A DNA stretch of 64,000 nt from Clostridiaceae bacterium BL-3. GTDB taxonomy: Bacteria; Bacillota; Clostridia; Clostridiales; Clostridiaceae. Below are positions 46,636 to 55,347 of the stretch, piece after piece (position 1 is the first letter of the stretch; every line of letters starts with the position of its first letter). The position numbers and the translations under genes are program-made. The stretch covers positions 2,108,001 through 2,172,000 of the forward strand of contig CADDXC010000001.1 of assembly GCA_902809985.1 (NCBI GenBank), written 5' to 3'. Under the pieces are notes generated by a model that saw only the letters and a list, made by a program, of their open reading frames with translations, was not told where the DNA came from and made no database searches.

Positions 46636-48756
46636 TCAACGCTGAGACTTTGTTCTAATCACCTCCCCAAATTTCTTTTGATTATTTATTTCATCAATGG
46701 ATTGATTAAAGATATCTTGACTTATCTTCATTTTCAAACCATTTTTTATGGACAACATAAGCGTCATGAATGAAGCCTTATGGCACAATGTAGCTAATTC
46801 CGCACCACTCATTCCCCTGGTTTTCTCGGCTAGCTTCCTAAAATCTACATCTTCGGAAACAGGCAGCCCTTTAGAATGTATTTTTAAAATTGACTCTCTT
46901 TCATCAATTTCTGGCAGAGATAACTTCAGTATGTATTCAAACCGTCCTTCTCTAAGTAAAACAGAATCAATTAAATCTATTCTATTAGTCGCAGCTAACA
47001 CCGTAACTCCTTGAACTTTTTCTAAGCCATCAAATTCCAGTATAAGCTGACTTATCAGCCTGTCTCTTAAATTGTTTGTACCTGAAGAGCGGGAACGGAC
47101 AATGCCATCCAACTCATCGAAAAACAAAATACAAGGTGCAGTTTGTTTAGCCTTTACAAATACATCATGTAAGGTCTTTTCTGATTCTCCCATCCAGTGG
47201 GAGATTAATGTAAGGCCATTTATACTTATAAAGTTTATTTTAGCGGAGCTTCCAACTGCATTTGCCAATAAAGTTTTACCTGTGCCTGAAGGACCTGTTA
47301 ATAAAATGCCCTTAGGCGGCGTAAACTCATACTCTTTACACAGATCAGGATCATGAAGCGGAAGTTCCACTAAAGTTTGTAAAACTTTTTTAGTCCTATC
47401 TAACCCCCCTATATCATTCCATTTTACATCTGGAATTTCTGAGTAATATTCCCGGGTAGAGGAAGGTTCTATTTCTCTCAGTGCATCAGTAAAATTATCC
47501 ATTGAAACCTTAAAAGGAGGAATATTATTGTCATCTGTAATTTTTGACAAAACTTTTCTAAGTGCTATCATTCCTGCTTCTTTACACAGTGCTGAAAGAT
47601 CTGAACCAACAAATCCATAAGTAATTTTGGCCAGCTTATCCAATTTCACATTTTTATCAAGAGGCATACATCTCGTATGAATCTGCAGTATTTTAAGCCT
47701 GCCTTCTCTATTAGGGGGCATAATTGCAATTTCTCTATCAAATCTTCCAGCACGTCTAAGTGCAGGATCCAAAGAATCGGGTATATTTGTGGCACCGATT
47801 ACAATAACTTGACCTCGATTTTCCAAACCATCCATGAGCGCAAGGAGTTGAGCTACCACTCTTTTTTCAACTTCACCATGAACATCTTCTCTCTTGGGTG
47901 CAATAGAATCCAACTCATCTAAAAAAATTATACTTGGAGCCCGGCTCTTTGCTTCTTTAAAGATTTCTCTTAATTTTGCTTCGCTTTCCCCATAAAACTT
48001 GTTCATTATTTCCGGTCCGTTTACATGGACAAAATAGACCTTTGTCTCAGAAGCAACCGCTCTGGCAATTAAAGTCTTTCCTGTACCTGGGGGGCCATAG
48101 AGTAGTATACCTTTAGGTGGCTCAACACCTAATCTTTTAAAGACATTAGGGTACTTTAAAGGTAATTCCACAATTTCTCTTATTTTTTGAACCTGCTCAT
48201 CTAATCCACCTATATCTTCATATGTAATTCTCGATCCATTAATGCCAAGCTCAGGTTGTACAAAAATAATATCAGTTTCTTTATTAATTTTAACTACTCC
48301 CGACGGTGCTGTTCCACTTACAAGAAAACTGCACTCATTGCTGCCAAAGAGAGTTAAAGACAATTCATCCTCACAGAGCATCGGCATTCCTTTCAACATA
48401 TTCTTTATCTCAATTTCATCTTTTTGTGTCCAATCATAGAAATTTTCAAGCGGGGAAAGCACTACCTTACGCGCTATTTTAACTTCAGTTTTACTTACCG
48501 TCACTTCACTGTTTATTCCCACACCAGCATTATGTCTAACTATTCCATCCATTTGGATCAATGGCTGACCGTAAATATCATTAAAAGATGGATAAACTTT
48601 TGCTGCAGTAATCCTTTTACCCTCTAGACTTATAGCATCTCCCGTATCTACTCCTAGTTGCTCCATATCCTCTCGATTCATTCTAACAATGCCCTTACGG
48701 GAATCTTCTACCAATCCCTCTTTAACTTTTAATTTAATAGAATCAAACTCAGTCAT
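46636..48756 (-). CDS. CDC48/p97/VAT-like AAA+ ATPase
   Basis: This 706-residue protein has an N-terminal double-psi barrel substrate-binding region (VKEGLVEDSRKGIVRMNREDMEQLGV..., residues about 1-90) and two AAA modules. D1 has GPPGTGKTLIARA, FLDELDSIAPKRED and GATNIPDSLDPALRR; D2 has GPSGTGKTLLANA, FFDELDGIVRSR and AATNRIDLIDSVLLREGRF. This is the Cdc48/VAT architecture, a ring unfoldase found in archaea and eukaryotes and only patchily in bacteria. It leads the oxalate operon. A role in assembly, remodelling or disposal of the metalloenzyme is inferred. GGGAGG lies eight bases before ATG 48756. Confidence 0.9.
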   Translation of the reverse strand: MTEFDSIKLKVKEGLVEDSRKGIVRMNREDMEQLGVDTGDAISLEGKRITAAKVYPSFNDIYGQPLIQMDGIVRHNAGVGINSEVTVSKTEVKIARKVVLSPLENFYDWTQKDEIEIKNMLKGMPMLCEDELSLTLFGSNECSFLVSGTAPSGVVKINKETDIIFVQPELGINGSRITYEDIGGLDEQVQKIREIVELPLKYPNVFKRLGVEPPKGILLYGPPGTGKTLIARAVASETKVYFVHVNGPEIMNKFYGESEAKLREIFKEAKSRAPSIIFLDELDSIAPKREDVHGEVEKRVVAQLLALMDGLENRGQVIVIGATNIPDSLDPALRRAGRFDREIAIMPPNREGRLKILQIHTRCMPLDKNVKLDKLAKITYGFVGSDLSALCKEAGMIALRKVLSKITDDNNIPPFKVSMDNFTDALREIEPSSTREYYSEIPDVKWNDIGGLDRTKKVLQTLVELPLHDPDLCKEYEFTPPKGILLTGPSGTGKTLLANAVGSSAKINFISINGLTLISHWMGESEKTLHDVFVKAKQTAPCILFFDELDGIVRSRSSGTNNLRDRLISQLILEFDGLEKVQGVTVLAATNRIDLIDSVLLREGRFEYILKLSLPEIDERESILKIHSKGLPVSEDVDFRKLAEKTRGMSGAELATLCHKASFMTLMLSIKNGLKMKISQDIFNQSIDEINNQKKFGEVIRTKSQR

Positions 48757-48818
48757 TTTCTTAACCTCCCAGTAACTTTGAGCAACTGCCAATCGAATTT
48801 AGACAAAATTTTTAATAT

Positions 48819-48837
48819 ATGGTATACGGTATACCAT
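48819..48837. promoter_or_regulatory. GntR operator 1 (proximal)
   Basis: ATGGTATACGGTATACCAT is a 19 bp palindrome (9-1-9), 63 bases before the ATPase start. It matches operator 2 and the palindrome at 41748. Confidence 0.75.
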
Positions 48838-48939
48838 TTTACGATAAAATATATATTTTTAATGCTTCATTATTCCTTTACTCTATAACTTTTTTTATTT
48901 TTGACAAATTAACTTAATATTCAATAGTAGCGATTTAAT

Positions 48940-48978
48940 TTGTGTTAAAATGGTATACCGTATACCATTTTAACACAA
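48940..48978. promoter_or_regulatory. GntR operator 2 in a perfect 39-base palindrome
   Basis: The core ATGGTATACCGTATACCAT (48950-48968) is extended outward by TTTTAACACA and its complement so that 19+1+19 bases are perfectly symmetric. The arms may form a longer regulator site or a cruciform. Confidence 0.75.
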
Positions 48979-49221
48979 TAAACCTTTCATCTTATTATAA
49001 ATTTACCTGATTAATTTCAATAATTTATATCAACACTTAATCCTTATTTCCTACCATTATATTCTACAACTAATTTTTCCAACTTTATTATAGCACCCTT
49101 AAATAATAAATTCAATAAATTTTCAGAAAATTTATTATTTAACAAACTCTTTTTTATCAATTAAAATCGCCAATCCCTGTAACTTACTTCTAAACATATT
49201 CACTGCATATAAATGACATCA

Positions 49222-49911
49222 TTAACTATTCTTATTTGAATAAGCCATTTTAAGAAATATCTGGCCAGATTTCTCTACATGCTTTTTCATGGCTTCATAA
49301 GAAGCAGAACTATCATGTTTTTGTAAAGCATTAACTATTGCTCTATGCTCTAATATAACTTCTTGGATTCTACCAGGCTTAGTATAGGTCAAATGGGTGA
49401 ATTTATTAACATATTCACAGAGTGTATTTATAAAATAATATAAATGTGGGCTATCTGCTGCTTTCCATATACATTCATGAAACCTTTTATTCAGCATGCT
49501 TAACTTTCCGTTATTTTCCTTTTCACATTCATCTGATATTTGATTAACAATTGAATTCAAATAGTCCAATTCTTCATCATTGATTTTTCCAGCCGCAATG
49601 CTGCAGCTCAATGCCTCTAATGTAGTTCTAATAAGTTGAATTTCCTCGATATCATCCTTGCTAAATCCAGAAACTACTACACCTTTACGTGGAATATATG
49701 TTACTAACCTTTCATATTGGAGTTGACGGATTGCCTCACGTACTGGAGTCCTGCTTATCTTCAACTGTTCTGCAATACTGCGCTCCACTAATCGTTGGCC
49801 TGGCTCTAATTTTCCATCCAGTATGGCATTACGTAAAATAGAAAATACCGAATCTCGAATATATCCCCTATTATCAAATCTTATGGGTGAAAATTGATAT
49901 TCCACTTGCAT
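49222..49911 (-). CDS. GntR-family (FadR/FCD) regulator, likely of the oxalate operon
   Basis: This 229-residue regulator has a GntR winged helix at residues about 15-80 (LEPGQRLVERSIAEQLKISRTPVREAIRQLQYERLV) and an FCD all-helical ligand domain (EDIEEIQLIRTTLEALSCSIAAG; HECIWKAADSPHLY; EHRAIVNALQKHD). FCD members bind small carboxylates. Its place upstream of the oxalate operon and the shared palindromes suggest it senses oxalate or a product. A partial site (ATGGTATAC, 49970-49978) precedes it, hinting at self-control. Whether it activates or represses is unknown. Confidence 0.88.
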   Translation of the reverse strand: MQVEYQFSPIRFDNRGYIRDSVFSILRNAILDGKLEPGQRLVERSIAEQLKISRTPVREAIRQLQYERLVTYIPRKGVVVSGFSKDDIEEIQLIRTTLEALSCSIAAGKINDEELDYLNSIVNQISDECEKENNGKLSMLNKRFHECIWKAADSPHLYYFINTLCEYVNKFTHLTYTKPGRIQEVILEHRAIVNALQKHDSSASYEAMKKHVEKSGQIFLKMAYSNKNS

Positions 49912-49969
49912 TACCCCCTTAAATCTTTTTTAATATAATTCTCATATCCCATAATTAATTATAATTCCC

Positions 49970-49978
49970 ATGGTATAC
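49970..49978. promoter_or_regulatory. Half-site of the GntR operator upstream of the regulator gene
   Basis: ATGGTATAC followed by TAAAT matches one arm of the GGTATACC operators and lies about 60 bases ahead of the regulator start, consistent with autoregulation. Confidence 0.45.
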
Positions 49979-50029
49979 TAAATGCAAGTGGAATATAATT
50001 ATACTATCTTTATCTTTAAATACATTTTA

Positions 50030-50058
50030 TTTAATTCACAGTTCACAATGCACCATTC
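50030..50058. repeat. Dispersed repeat, copy 3
   Basis: TTAATTCACAGTTCACAATG then CACCATTCC shares AATTCACA, GTTCACAAT and ACAATGCAC words with the copies at 15888 and 25600. It is intergenic. Confidence 0.55.
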
Positions 50059-50180
50059 CAAAAAAATTATGCATAAATAATTAATGCAGCCGAAAAAGTT
50101 ACTATATAAAATACCTATGATATCAAAACGGAAATTATTCTCATTAAAATTCATCTCCAAATAATTTATTATGCACCCCA

Positions 50181-52305
50181 TTACAAAATTTCCACATATC
50201 CTTCTTCCCCATTCAGCCTTATTCTCTGTCCATCTTTGATCAATTTCGTAGCATTTTCAACACCTACCACTGCAGGCAGACCATATTCCCTTGCAACAAC
50301 AGCTCCATGTGTCATCATTCCACCTACTTCAGTAATCAAACCTTTGATGGATACAAACAGCGGAGTCCAACTGGGATCAGTAAATTTTGTAACTAGTATA
50401 TCGCCTTCCTCTATATCCGCATCCTCCATTCTTAAAATAACACGTGCCCGGCCTTCAACGCTTCCAGATGAAACAGGTACTCCCGCCATAGCACCTTTAG
50501 GTATTTTATCCCTATTATATTGCCCTGTTATGATCTCACCTTCGGAGGTTATAACACGTGGAGGCGTAAGTTTTTGAAAAGTCTTATAATCTTTTTTTCT
50601 CTTACTTATGATATTGTAATCTATTTCATGTGCCTCAACAACTTTTCTAAATTCCTCAAAAGTCAAATAATATATATCTTCTCTTTCCTGTATTATACCC
50701 TTATGGACTAAAGCATCTGCTTCTTTCATAAATGTCTGTTTAATAATCCAGTCATACCATACCAAAACATACTTGTTAAACTCACGATAACCGGCATAAT
50801 TGCGCAGGACGCTAACTGCCTTTTTGAACTTCCTTGCTTTTCCCTTTCCACCGTGCAATCTTTCAAGACGGTTTATAATTTCATGTTTTTTTTGTTTTGC
50901 CTCTATCAAGTTCTGTTCAAATTTCATACTGTGGGCACCTGGTCCAAAAGCTTTGATATTGCTGAGAATAGCAGGGTTGTTTGCTCTGTAATCTTTTAAA
51001 GTAAATAGTATCCATTTCAGCCACATTGATTTTGAAGCCATAGCTGTCTTCTTCCTATACAGAGTCTTGATAAAATTCTTTCGCTTTACAAGATCAGCAA
51101 GAGCATTCTTCATTAAGACATCTACCGCATCCATTCCTTTGAAAAAAGACATCCTGATAAATGGCGAGGAAAGTTCACGGGATACATCAATATAAAGCCT
51201 TCCGCCCATTTCATTCATGGGAGTGCCAACCATCTGCTTGAATAAAGTTTGAAAAAGAGATATTCCTAGTGGCCGCATGGCTTCAGTCATCATCTGTCTG
51301 TGCCCAAATGAAATATATACATGATTTTTTCCATCCACAGCCTCTGATGGTACAGGATACAATGTAGTTATAGGCCTACTTTGAACAATATAAAATTTAC
51401 CTTCACAAAGGCACCATTCTATATCCTGTGGACATCCAAAATAATTCTCAATCTTTCTGCCTATATTTGTCAGTTGTAAAATTTGCTCATCCCGAAGGGT
51501 CTGTATATTTTGCTTTGCAGTATCAATGTCCTTCCCTTTTGTACCACCATTTTGCAGTGCCGAAACAGCGAGTTTTTTGATAGATATCTTTTTATACAGT
51601 ATTTTTCCTTCTCTCACTTTATAGATATCTGGATTAACCAGACCTGATACAAGAGCTTCACCAAGGCCAAAACTTGCATCAATAGATGTTACCTTTCTGT
51701 TGAAAGTTACAGGATCTGCAGTAAACATTATCCCTGAGGCCTGGGAGAAAACCATTTTTTGTATTACTACAGAGAGATACACCTTTCGATGATCAAAATT
51801 ATTTTGTATACGATAAATTACCGCTCTGTCCGTATAAAGTGACGCCCAGCACTTTTTTACATATTTCAATATATTATTCATTCCCTTAATATTGAGATAG
51901 ATATCCTGCTGACCAGCAAAAGAAGCTAGAGGCAAATCTTCTGCCGTAGCACTTGAACGCACTGCATATGCATTTTTCTCGCCAAGCTTTGAAATGTAAT
52001 GCAAGACTTCTTCTATAATCTCCATCGGGATAGGTATCTGTTCTATAATCTCCCGAACCTTTTTACTGAATTCACTGATTTTTCTTTTGTCAATTATCTT
52101 TAAAAAAGATAATTGATCATTTACGCTATTAAATTCAGAATTGTCACAGACAATTTTTTTATAGACTTCAGTAGTTATACAAAAACCTTCTGGAACACAT
52201 AATATCATTGATTTTAGACAGTTTTCCTAAATTAGCACCTTTACCGCCCACTAAAGGTAGATCTGATTTATCAATGTTGCTGAAATCCAACACATAGGGA
52301 TTCAT
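50181..52305 (-). pseudogene. Rifampicin-phosphotransferase / PEP-synthase-like gene, frameshifted near the start
   Basis: The product resembles the rifampicin phosphotransferase branch of PEP synthases. It has an ATP-grasp domain (AVRSSATAEDLPLASFAGQQD, FSQASGIMFTADPVTFNRK, PQDIEWCLCEGKFYIVQSRP), a middle domain with VYISFGHRQMMTEAMRPLG, and a swivelling His domain (EVGGMMTHGAVVAREYGLPAVVGV with the phospho-His). Translation from ATG 52305, overlapping the tetR stop by four bases, gives PYVLDFSNIDKS...GGKGANLGKLSKINDI and then leaves frame. Removing one T at about 52201-52202 restores LSKINDICVPEGF, the family sequence. The 675-residue remaining frame starts at 52208. It could be a true mutation, phase variation or a sequencing error. 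Confidence 0.8.
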
Positions 52306-52919
52306 ACATATTCCTCCTTATAAAGATTGTCTCTGAGTAAATCAATACATTCTTCAAATTCCTTAAAAAAAGCTTCATAATTTATTGCTGTCCTATTTGA
52401 CAATTGATTCATATATCCATCAGTAAGCCAAAGAAGTATCTTTATAACAAGCTTTGGATCAACATTCTCCTTAAATTTTGAAAAATCTACACCATCAAAA
52501 GCAATTTTGTTCCTAAAATCTACACCTTTTGCTAGAATAATGGTTTTTATATCACCTTTTACTTCCCCGTCATTTTCAAAATACATGCTTGTTAAAAAGG
52601 ATGGAATTGCAGGGTGTTTCCTCATAACAGAAATTTCAATATTAGATGAAAGCTTAATTCTGTCAAAGAAATCAGTAACCTTATAATTAAATTTTTCATC
52701 AACTTCTTTCATAATAATATTGTCGCATAGCTCAATTAAATAAAAATACAAAGCTTTTTTTGTACCAAAGTAATGAAACACCATGGATTTTGAAATTCCT
52801 GCTGCAGCAGCAATGTCCCCTATGGAAGTTTTCTTATAGCCATTTTTACCAAAGGATTTAAGTGCTACATCTATGATTTTATTTTGCTTCTCTACAGGCA
52901 AATTAAAAAATTTTTTCAA
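52302..52919 (-). CDS. TetR-family regulator
   Basis: This roughly 205-residue regulator has an N-terminal HTH (IIDVALKSFGKNGYKKTSIGDIAAAAGISKSMVFHYFGTKKALYFYLIE) and a divergent helical ligand domain. It lies upstream of, and overlaps by four bases, the rifampicin-phosphotransferase-like gene, so it probably controls both. A perfect 29 bp palindrome 156 bases upstream is a candidate operator. TTG 52919 has AGAGGTGA ahead; GTG 52928 is also in frame. Confidence 0.88.
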   Translation of the reverse strand: MKKFFNLPVEKQNKIIDVALKSFGKNGYKKTSIGDIAAAAGISKSMVFHYFGTKKALYFYLIELCDNIIMKEVDEKFNYKVTDFFDRIKLSSNIEISVMRKHPAIPSFLTSMYFENDGEVKGDIKTIILAKGVDFRNKIAFDGVDFSKFKENVDPKLVIKILLWLTDGYMNQLSNRTAINYEAFFKEFEECIDLLRDNLYKEEYV

Positions 52920-53074
52920 AAAGCTCACCTCTCAAAATTCATCCAAACGCTACTATTGCTAATATTGTTGACTTTTTAAAGAGAGATAAACACTGCTACG
53001 CGCCTGGATGAGGTAATTCTAAGGCTTGCAGTGATTTACCTATGAGAAAATTTTTTTTTAAGAACCTTAGAATC

Positions 53075-53103
53075 ATTATATAAACCGAATCGGTTTATAT
53101 AAT
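53075..53103. promoter_or_regulatory. Candidate TetR operator, perfect 29-base palindrome
   Basis: ATTATATAAACCGA-A-TCGGTTTATATAAT is exactly symmetric (14-1-14). A second half-like AACCGACCAGGTC lies 14 bases further. TetR-type regulators bind such palindromes; the spacing to tetR (156 bases) fits autoregulation. Confidence 0.65.
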
Positions 53104-53185
53104 ATTATATTCTCATGAACCGACCAGGTCAACATTATTTTAAAGAAATCACATTGATCTTTTGATCTGTTCTATTTTTTAAGAA

Positions 53186-53235
53186 TAGAACAAAAAGAAC
53201 ACTTTGGAAAATTCCAAAGTGTTCTTTTTGTTCTA
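53186..53235 (-). terminator. Long hairpin terminator of tRNA-Leu
   Basis: A 24 bp perfect stem (AGAACAAAAAGAACACTTTGGAA and its complement, two-base loop) follows the tRNA 3' end by seven bases. The minus-strand arm ends in TTTTTGTTCT. The stem is unusually long for a tRNA terminator. Confidence 0.7.
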
Positions 53236-53241
53236 CATCTA

Positions 53242-53328
53242 TGGTGCCGGAGGCGGGAGTCGAACCCGCATGATATCACTATCGACGGATTTTGAGTCCG
53301 TTGCGTCTGCCAATTCCACCACTTCGGC
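53242..53328 (-). tRNA. tRNA-Leu (anticodon CAA)
   Basis: The minus strand forms a class II tRNA with a long variable arm: acceptor GCCGAAG with CTCCGGC, D-arm TGGTGGAATTGGCAGACGCA, anticodon stem ACGGA/TCCGT with loop C-U-CAA-A-A, variable arm CGATAGTGATATCATG, T-arm GCGGG-TTCGACT-CCCGC, discriminator A and encoded CCA. CAA reads TTG. Position A5 opposite C68 is a mismatch in the acceptor stem. Confidence 0.9.
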
Positions 53329-53656
53329 AAGTGACAAAAGTATAATATCACAAATATCACCTGTGGTCAAGAGGCAGTATAAAAGCAAATTTATAATAAT
53401 ATTCATATTGTGAAACAGTATATGACTTTTATCTTACTATTTTTATATTTTTTAAATAACATTATTTAAATCTAAAATAATTGTAAATTCAATGAAAATT
53501 TTAAATACTAGTTGTTATGTAAATGAAAATATGCTATTATTTAGTTGAGAATATTCTAAATAATGTATGATAGCCATAGAAGGTGATAAATTTTTAAATT
53601 AAATAATTTTAAAGTAATTATCCTAAGGTTTATTTAACCAACTAAGGAGGAACACA
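53329..53656. other. Intergenic region upstream of the permease
   Basis: About 330 bases of AT-rich DNA between divergent tRNA-Leu (minus) and the permease (plus). It should hold both promoters, but no clear -35/-10 pair, riboswitch or T-box was seen. Confidence 0.4.
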
Positions 53657-55057
53657 ATGAGTAAACAAGATGCATTAAATGAGAATCTCGAGCGTGGCTT
53701 AGAAGAACGTCATATTCAATTGATAGCCCTGGGAGGAGCAATTGGCGTAGGGCTATTTTTAGGTTCTGCTACTGCTATTCAAACAGCTGGGCCAGCAATT
53801 CTATTGGTTTACATTATAGCTGGACTAGCTATGTTTGTCATAATGAGAGCTCTAGGTGAGTTGGCGACTTCCTATCCTGTTTCCGGATCCTTTAGCGCCT
53901 ATGCCAATGAATTCATAAGTCCATTGGCAGGATATATGACTGGATGGACTTATTGGTTTATGTGGGTGGTAACCTGTATGGCTGAAATTACAGCTGTAGG
54001 CGTATACGTTAAATTCTGGATTCCAACTATGCCTCAGTGGATACCTGCACTGGCAGCACTTATTATAATGACATGCGTAAATCTAATTGCAGTAAAAGCC
54101 TACGGTGAATTTGAATTCTGGTTTGCAATTATCAAAGTAGTTACAATTATTGCAATAATAGTACTAGGGTTGCTCATGATTATATTTGGTTTCGGTAATG
54201 GTGGAAAACCTATCGGAATTTCAAATCTATGGACACATGGAGGATTTTTCCCTAAAGGTGGATGGGGACCTATGCTTGCAGTAACAATGGTTATGTTTGC
54301 TTATCTGGGCACAGAGCTCATAGGCGTTACAGCAGGTGAAGCAAAGAATCCTGAGAAAACGATACCGTCAGCTATCAACAAAGTACTTTGGAGAATACTT
54401 ATATTTTATGTAGGTGCACTTTTTGTAATAATGTCACTCTATCCATGGAATACCCTTGGTACAACTGGAAGTCCTTTCGTCTTAACATTTAGCAAATTGG
54501 GTGTATCTGCAGCAGCAGGTATTATAAACTTTGTAGTATTGACTGCAGCTTTATCTTCCTGTAACAGCGGCATTTTCAGTACTGGACGTATGCTGTACAA
54601 TCTTTCCCTGCAGGGAACAGCACCAAAAAAGTTTAGTAAGCTTGGTAAAACCCATGTTCCAGCTACTGGCATTTTGATTTCTGCATTTTTTATGTTAATT
54701 GGAGTTGTTCTTAATTTTCTGGTACCTGGAAAGGTATTTACTTACATTACAAGTGTAGCTACACTTGGTGCAATTTGGACTTGGGGCATTATACTGATAG
54801 CACAGATGAAGTTTAGAAAAAGACTTACTCCGGAAGAAATAAAAAAGTTGCATTTTCCAATGTTTGGATATCCTTATCTTAACTGGATTGTACTGGCATT
54901 TTTAGCTTTCGTCATCGTAATGCTAGCTTTTAGCCCAGATACTAGGATTGCTCTTATTGTAGGATGTTTCTGGTTCTTACTTATACTAGCTTTCTATTTT
55001 ATACTTGGCTTAAATAAAAAGACCTCTAATCCTACAAAATCTGAACCAGAAGAATAA
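53657..55057 (+). CDS. Amino acid permease (APC superfamily, AAT family)
   Basis: This 466-residue transporter has 12 hydrophobic helices and AAT-family marks: RGLEERHIQLIALGGAIGVGLFLGSA at the start, PVSGSFSAYANEFI, FAYLGTELIGVTAGEAKNPEKTIP and SCNSGIFSTGRMLY. It imports an amino acid by proton symport; relatives include proline, alanine and aromatic or basic amino acid carriers, so the substrate is not assigned. AAGGAGG precedes the ATG. It is followed by the TPP riboswitch, which belongs to the next operon. Confidence 0.9.
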   Translation: MSKQDALNENLERGLEERHIQLIALGGAIGVGLFLGSATAIQTAGPAILLVYIIAGLAMFVIMRALGELATSYPVSGSFSAYANEFISPLAGYMTGWTYWFMWVVTCMAEITAVGVYVKFWIPTMPQWIPALAALIIMTCVNLIAVKAYGEFEFWFAIIKVVTIIAIIVLGLLMIIFGFGNGGKPIGISNLWTHGGFFPKGGWGPMLAVTMVMFAYLGTELIGVTAGEAKNPEKTIPSAINKVLWRILIFYVGALFVIMSLYPWNTLGTTGSPFVLTFSKLGVSAAAGIINFVVLTAALSSCNSGIFSTGRMLYNLSLQGTAPKKFSKLGKTHVPATGILISAFFMLIGVVLNFLVPGKVFTYITSVATLGAIWTWGIILIAQMKFRKRLTPEEIKKLHFPMFGYPYLNWIVLAFLAFVIVMLAFSPDTRIALIVGCFWFLLILAFYFILGLNKKTSNPTKSEPEE

Positions 55058-55117
55058 AATTTAAAATTGATTTACAAATTTTTATCAAGGTAGTATAATG
55101 AGTTTAAAATAAAATAG

Positions 55118-55202
55118 GCTGTGGGGGTGCTTTATATAGCTGAGAAGAGATATTCTCTAACCCTTTGAACCTGATCCAGATAAAACTGGCGTAGGGAAGC
55201 AA
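55118..55202 (+). promoter_or_regulatory. TPP (THI box) riboswitch
   Basis: The conserved THI elements are all present: GGGGGTGC near the 5' end, GCTGAGAAGAGA, AACCCTTTGAACCTGATCCAGATAA and AACTGGCGTAGGGAAGC. A terminator (55228-55253) follows 26 bases later, so TPP should terminate transcription before thiD. Confidence 0.97.
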
Positions 55203-55227
55203 TTTCACATGACTTTTGATTTTTATT

Positions 55228-55253
55228 AGGTGTATGCTTTTCCGCATACACCT
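55228..55253 (+). terminator. TPP riboswitch terminator
   Basis: AGGTGTATGC-TTTTCC-GCATACACCT followed by TTTATATTT lies between the TPP aptamer and thiD. Confidence 0.9.
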
Positions 55254-55347
55254 TTTATATTTATACGGTGTCTATCACTGCCAGCGCTCCTAGCTTCTTT
55301 AGAACCTTGGAGTTGCTTAAACAAATACAAAATTAGAGGTGTTTTTA

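Larger units (their letters stand above)
48757..49221. promoter_or_regulatory. Control region of the oxalate operon with two operators
   Basis: No gene is seen in this stretch. The minus-strand promoter of the ATPase-oxidoreductase operon should lie here, flanked by two GGTATACC palindromes about 130 bases apart (separate entries). TTGTCA near 48900 could be a -35, but no well-spaced -10 was found. The region between about 49000 and 49220 is AT-rich with no recognised signal. Confidence 0.55.
52929..53241. other. Control region of the tetR operon and tRNA terminator
   Basis: This stretch contains the tetR promoter region, a 29 bp palindrome, a further inverted repeat ATTCTAAGG (about 53017) / CCTTAGAAT (about 53065), and a 24 bp hairpin that ends the tRNA-Leu gene. 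No gene is present. Confidence 0.5.

Noticed and set aside
49999..50181. Minus-strand 60-codon frame ending near the rifampicin-phosphotransferase-like gene
   Set aside because: It runs through the dispersed repeat, has a composition like random AT-rich sequence and has no ribosome site.
53329..53656. T-box leader before the amino acid permease
   Set aside because: No specifier-loop or T-box core sequence is visible; only AT-rich DNA.
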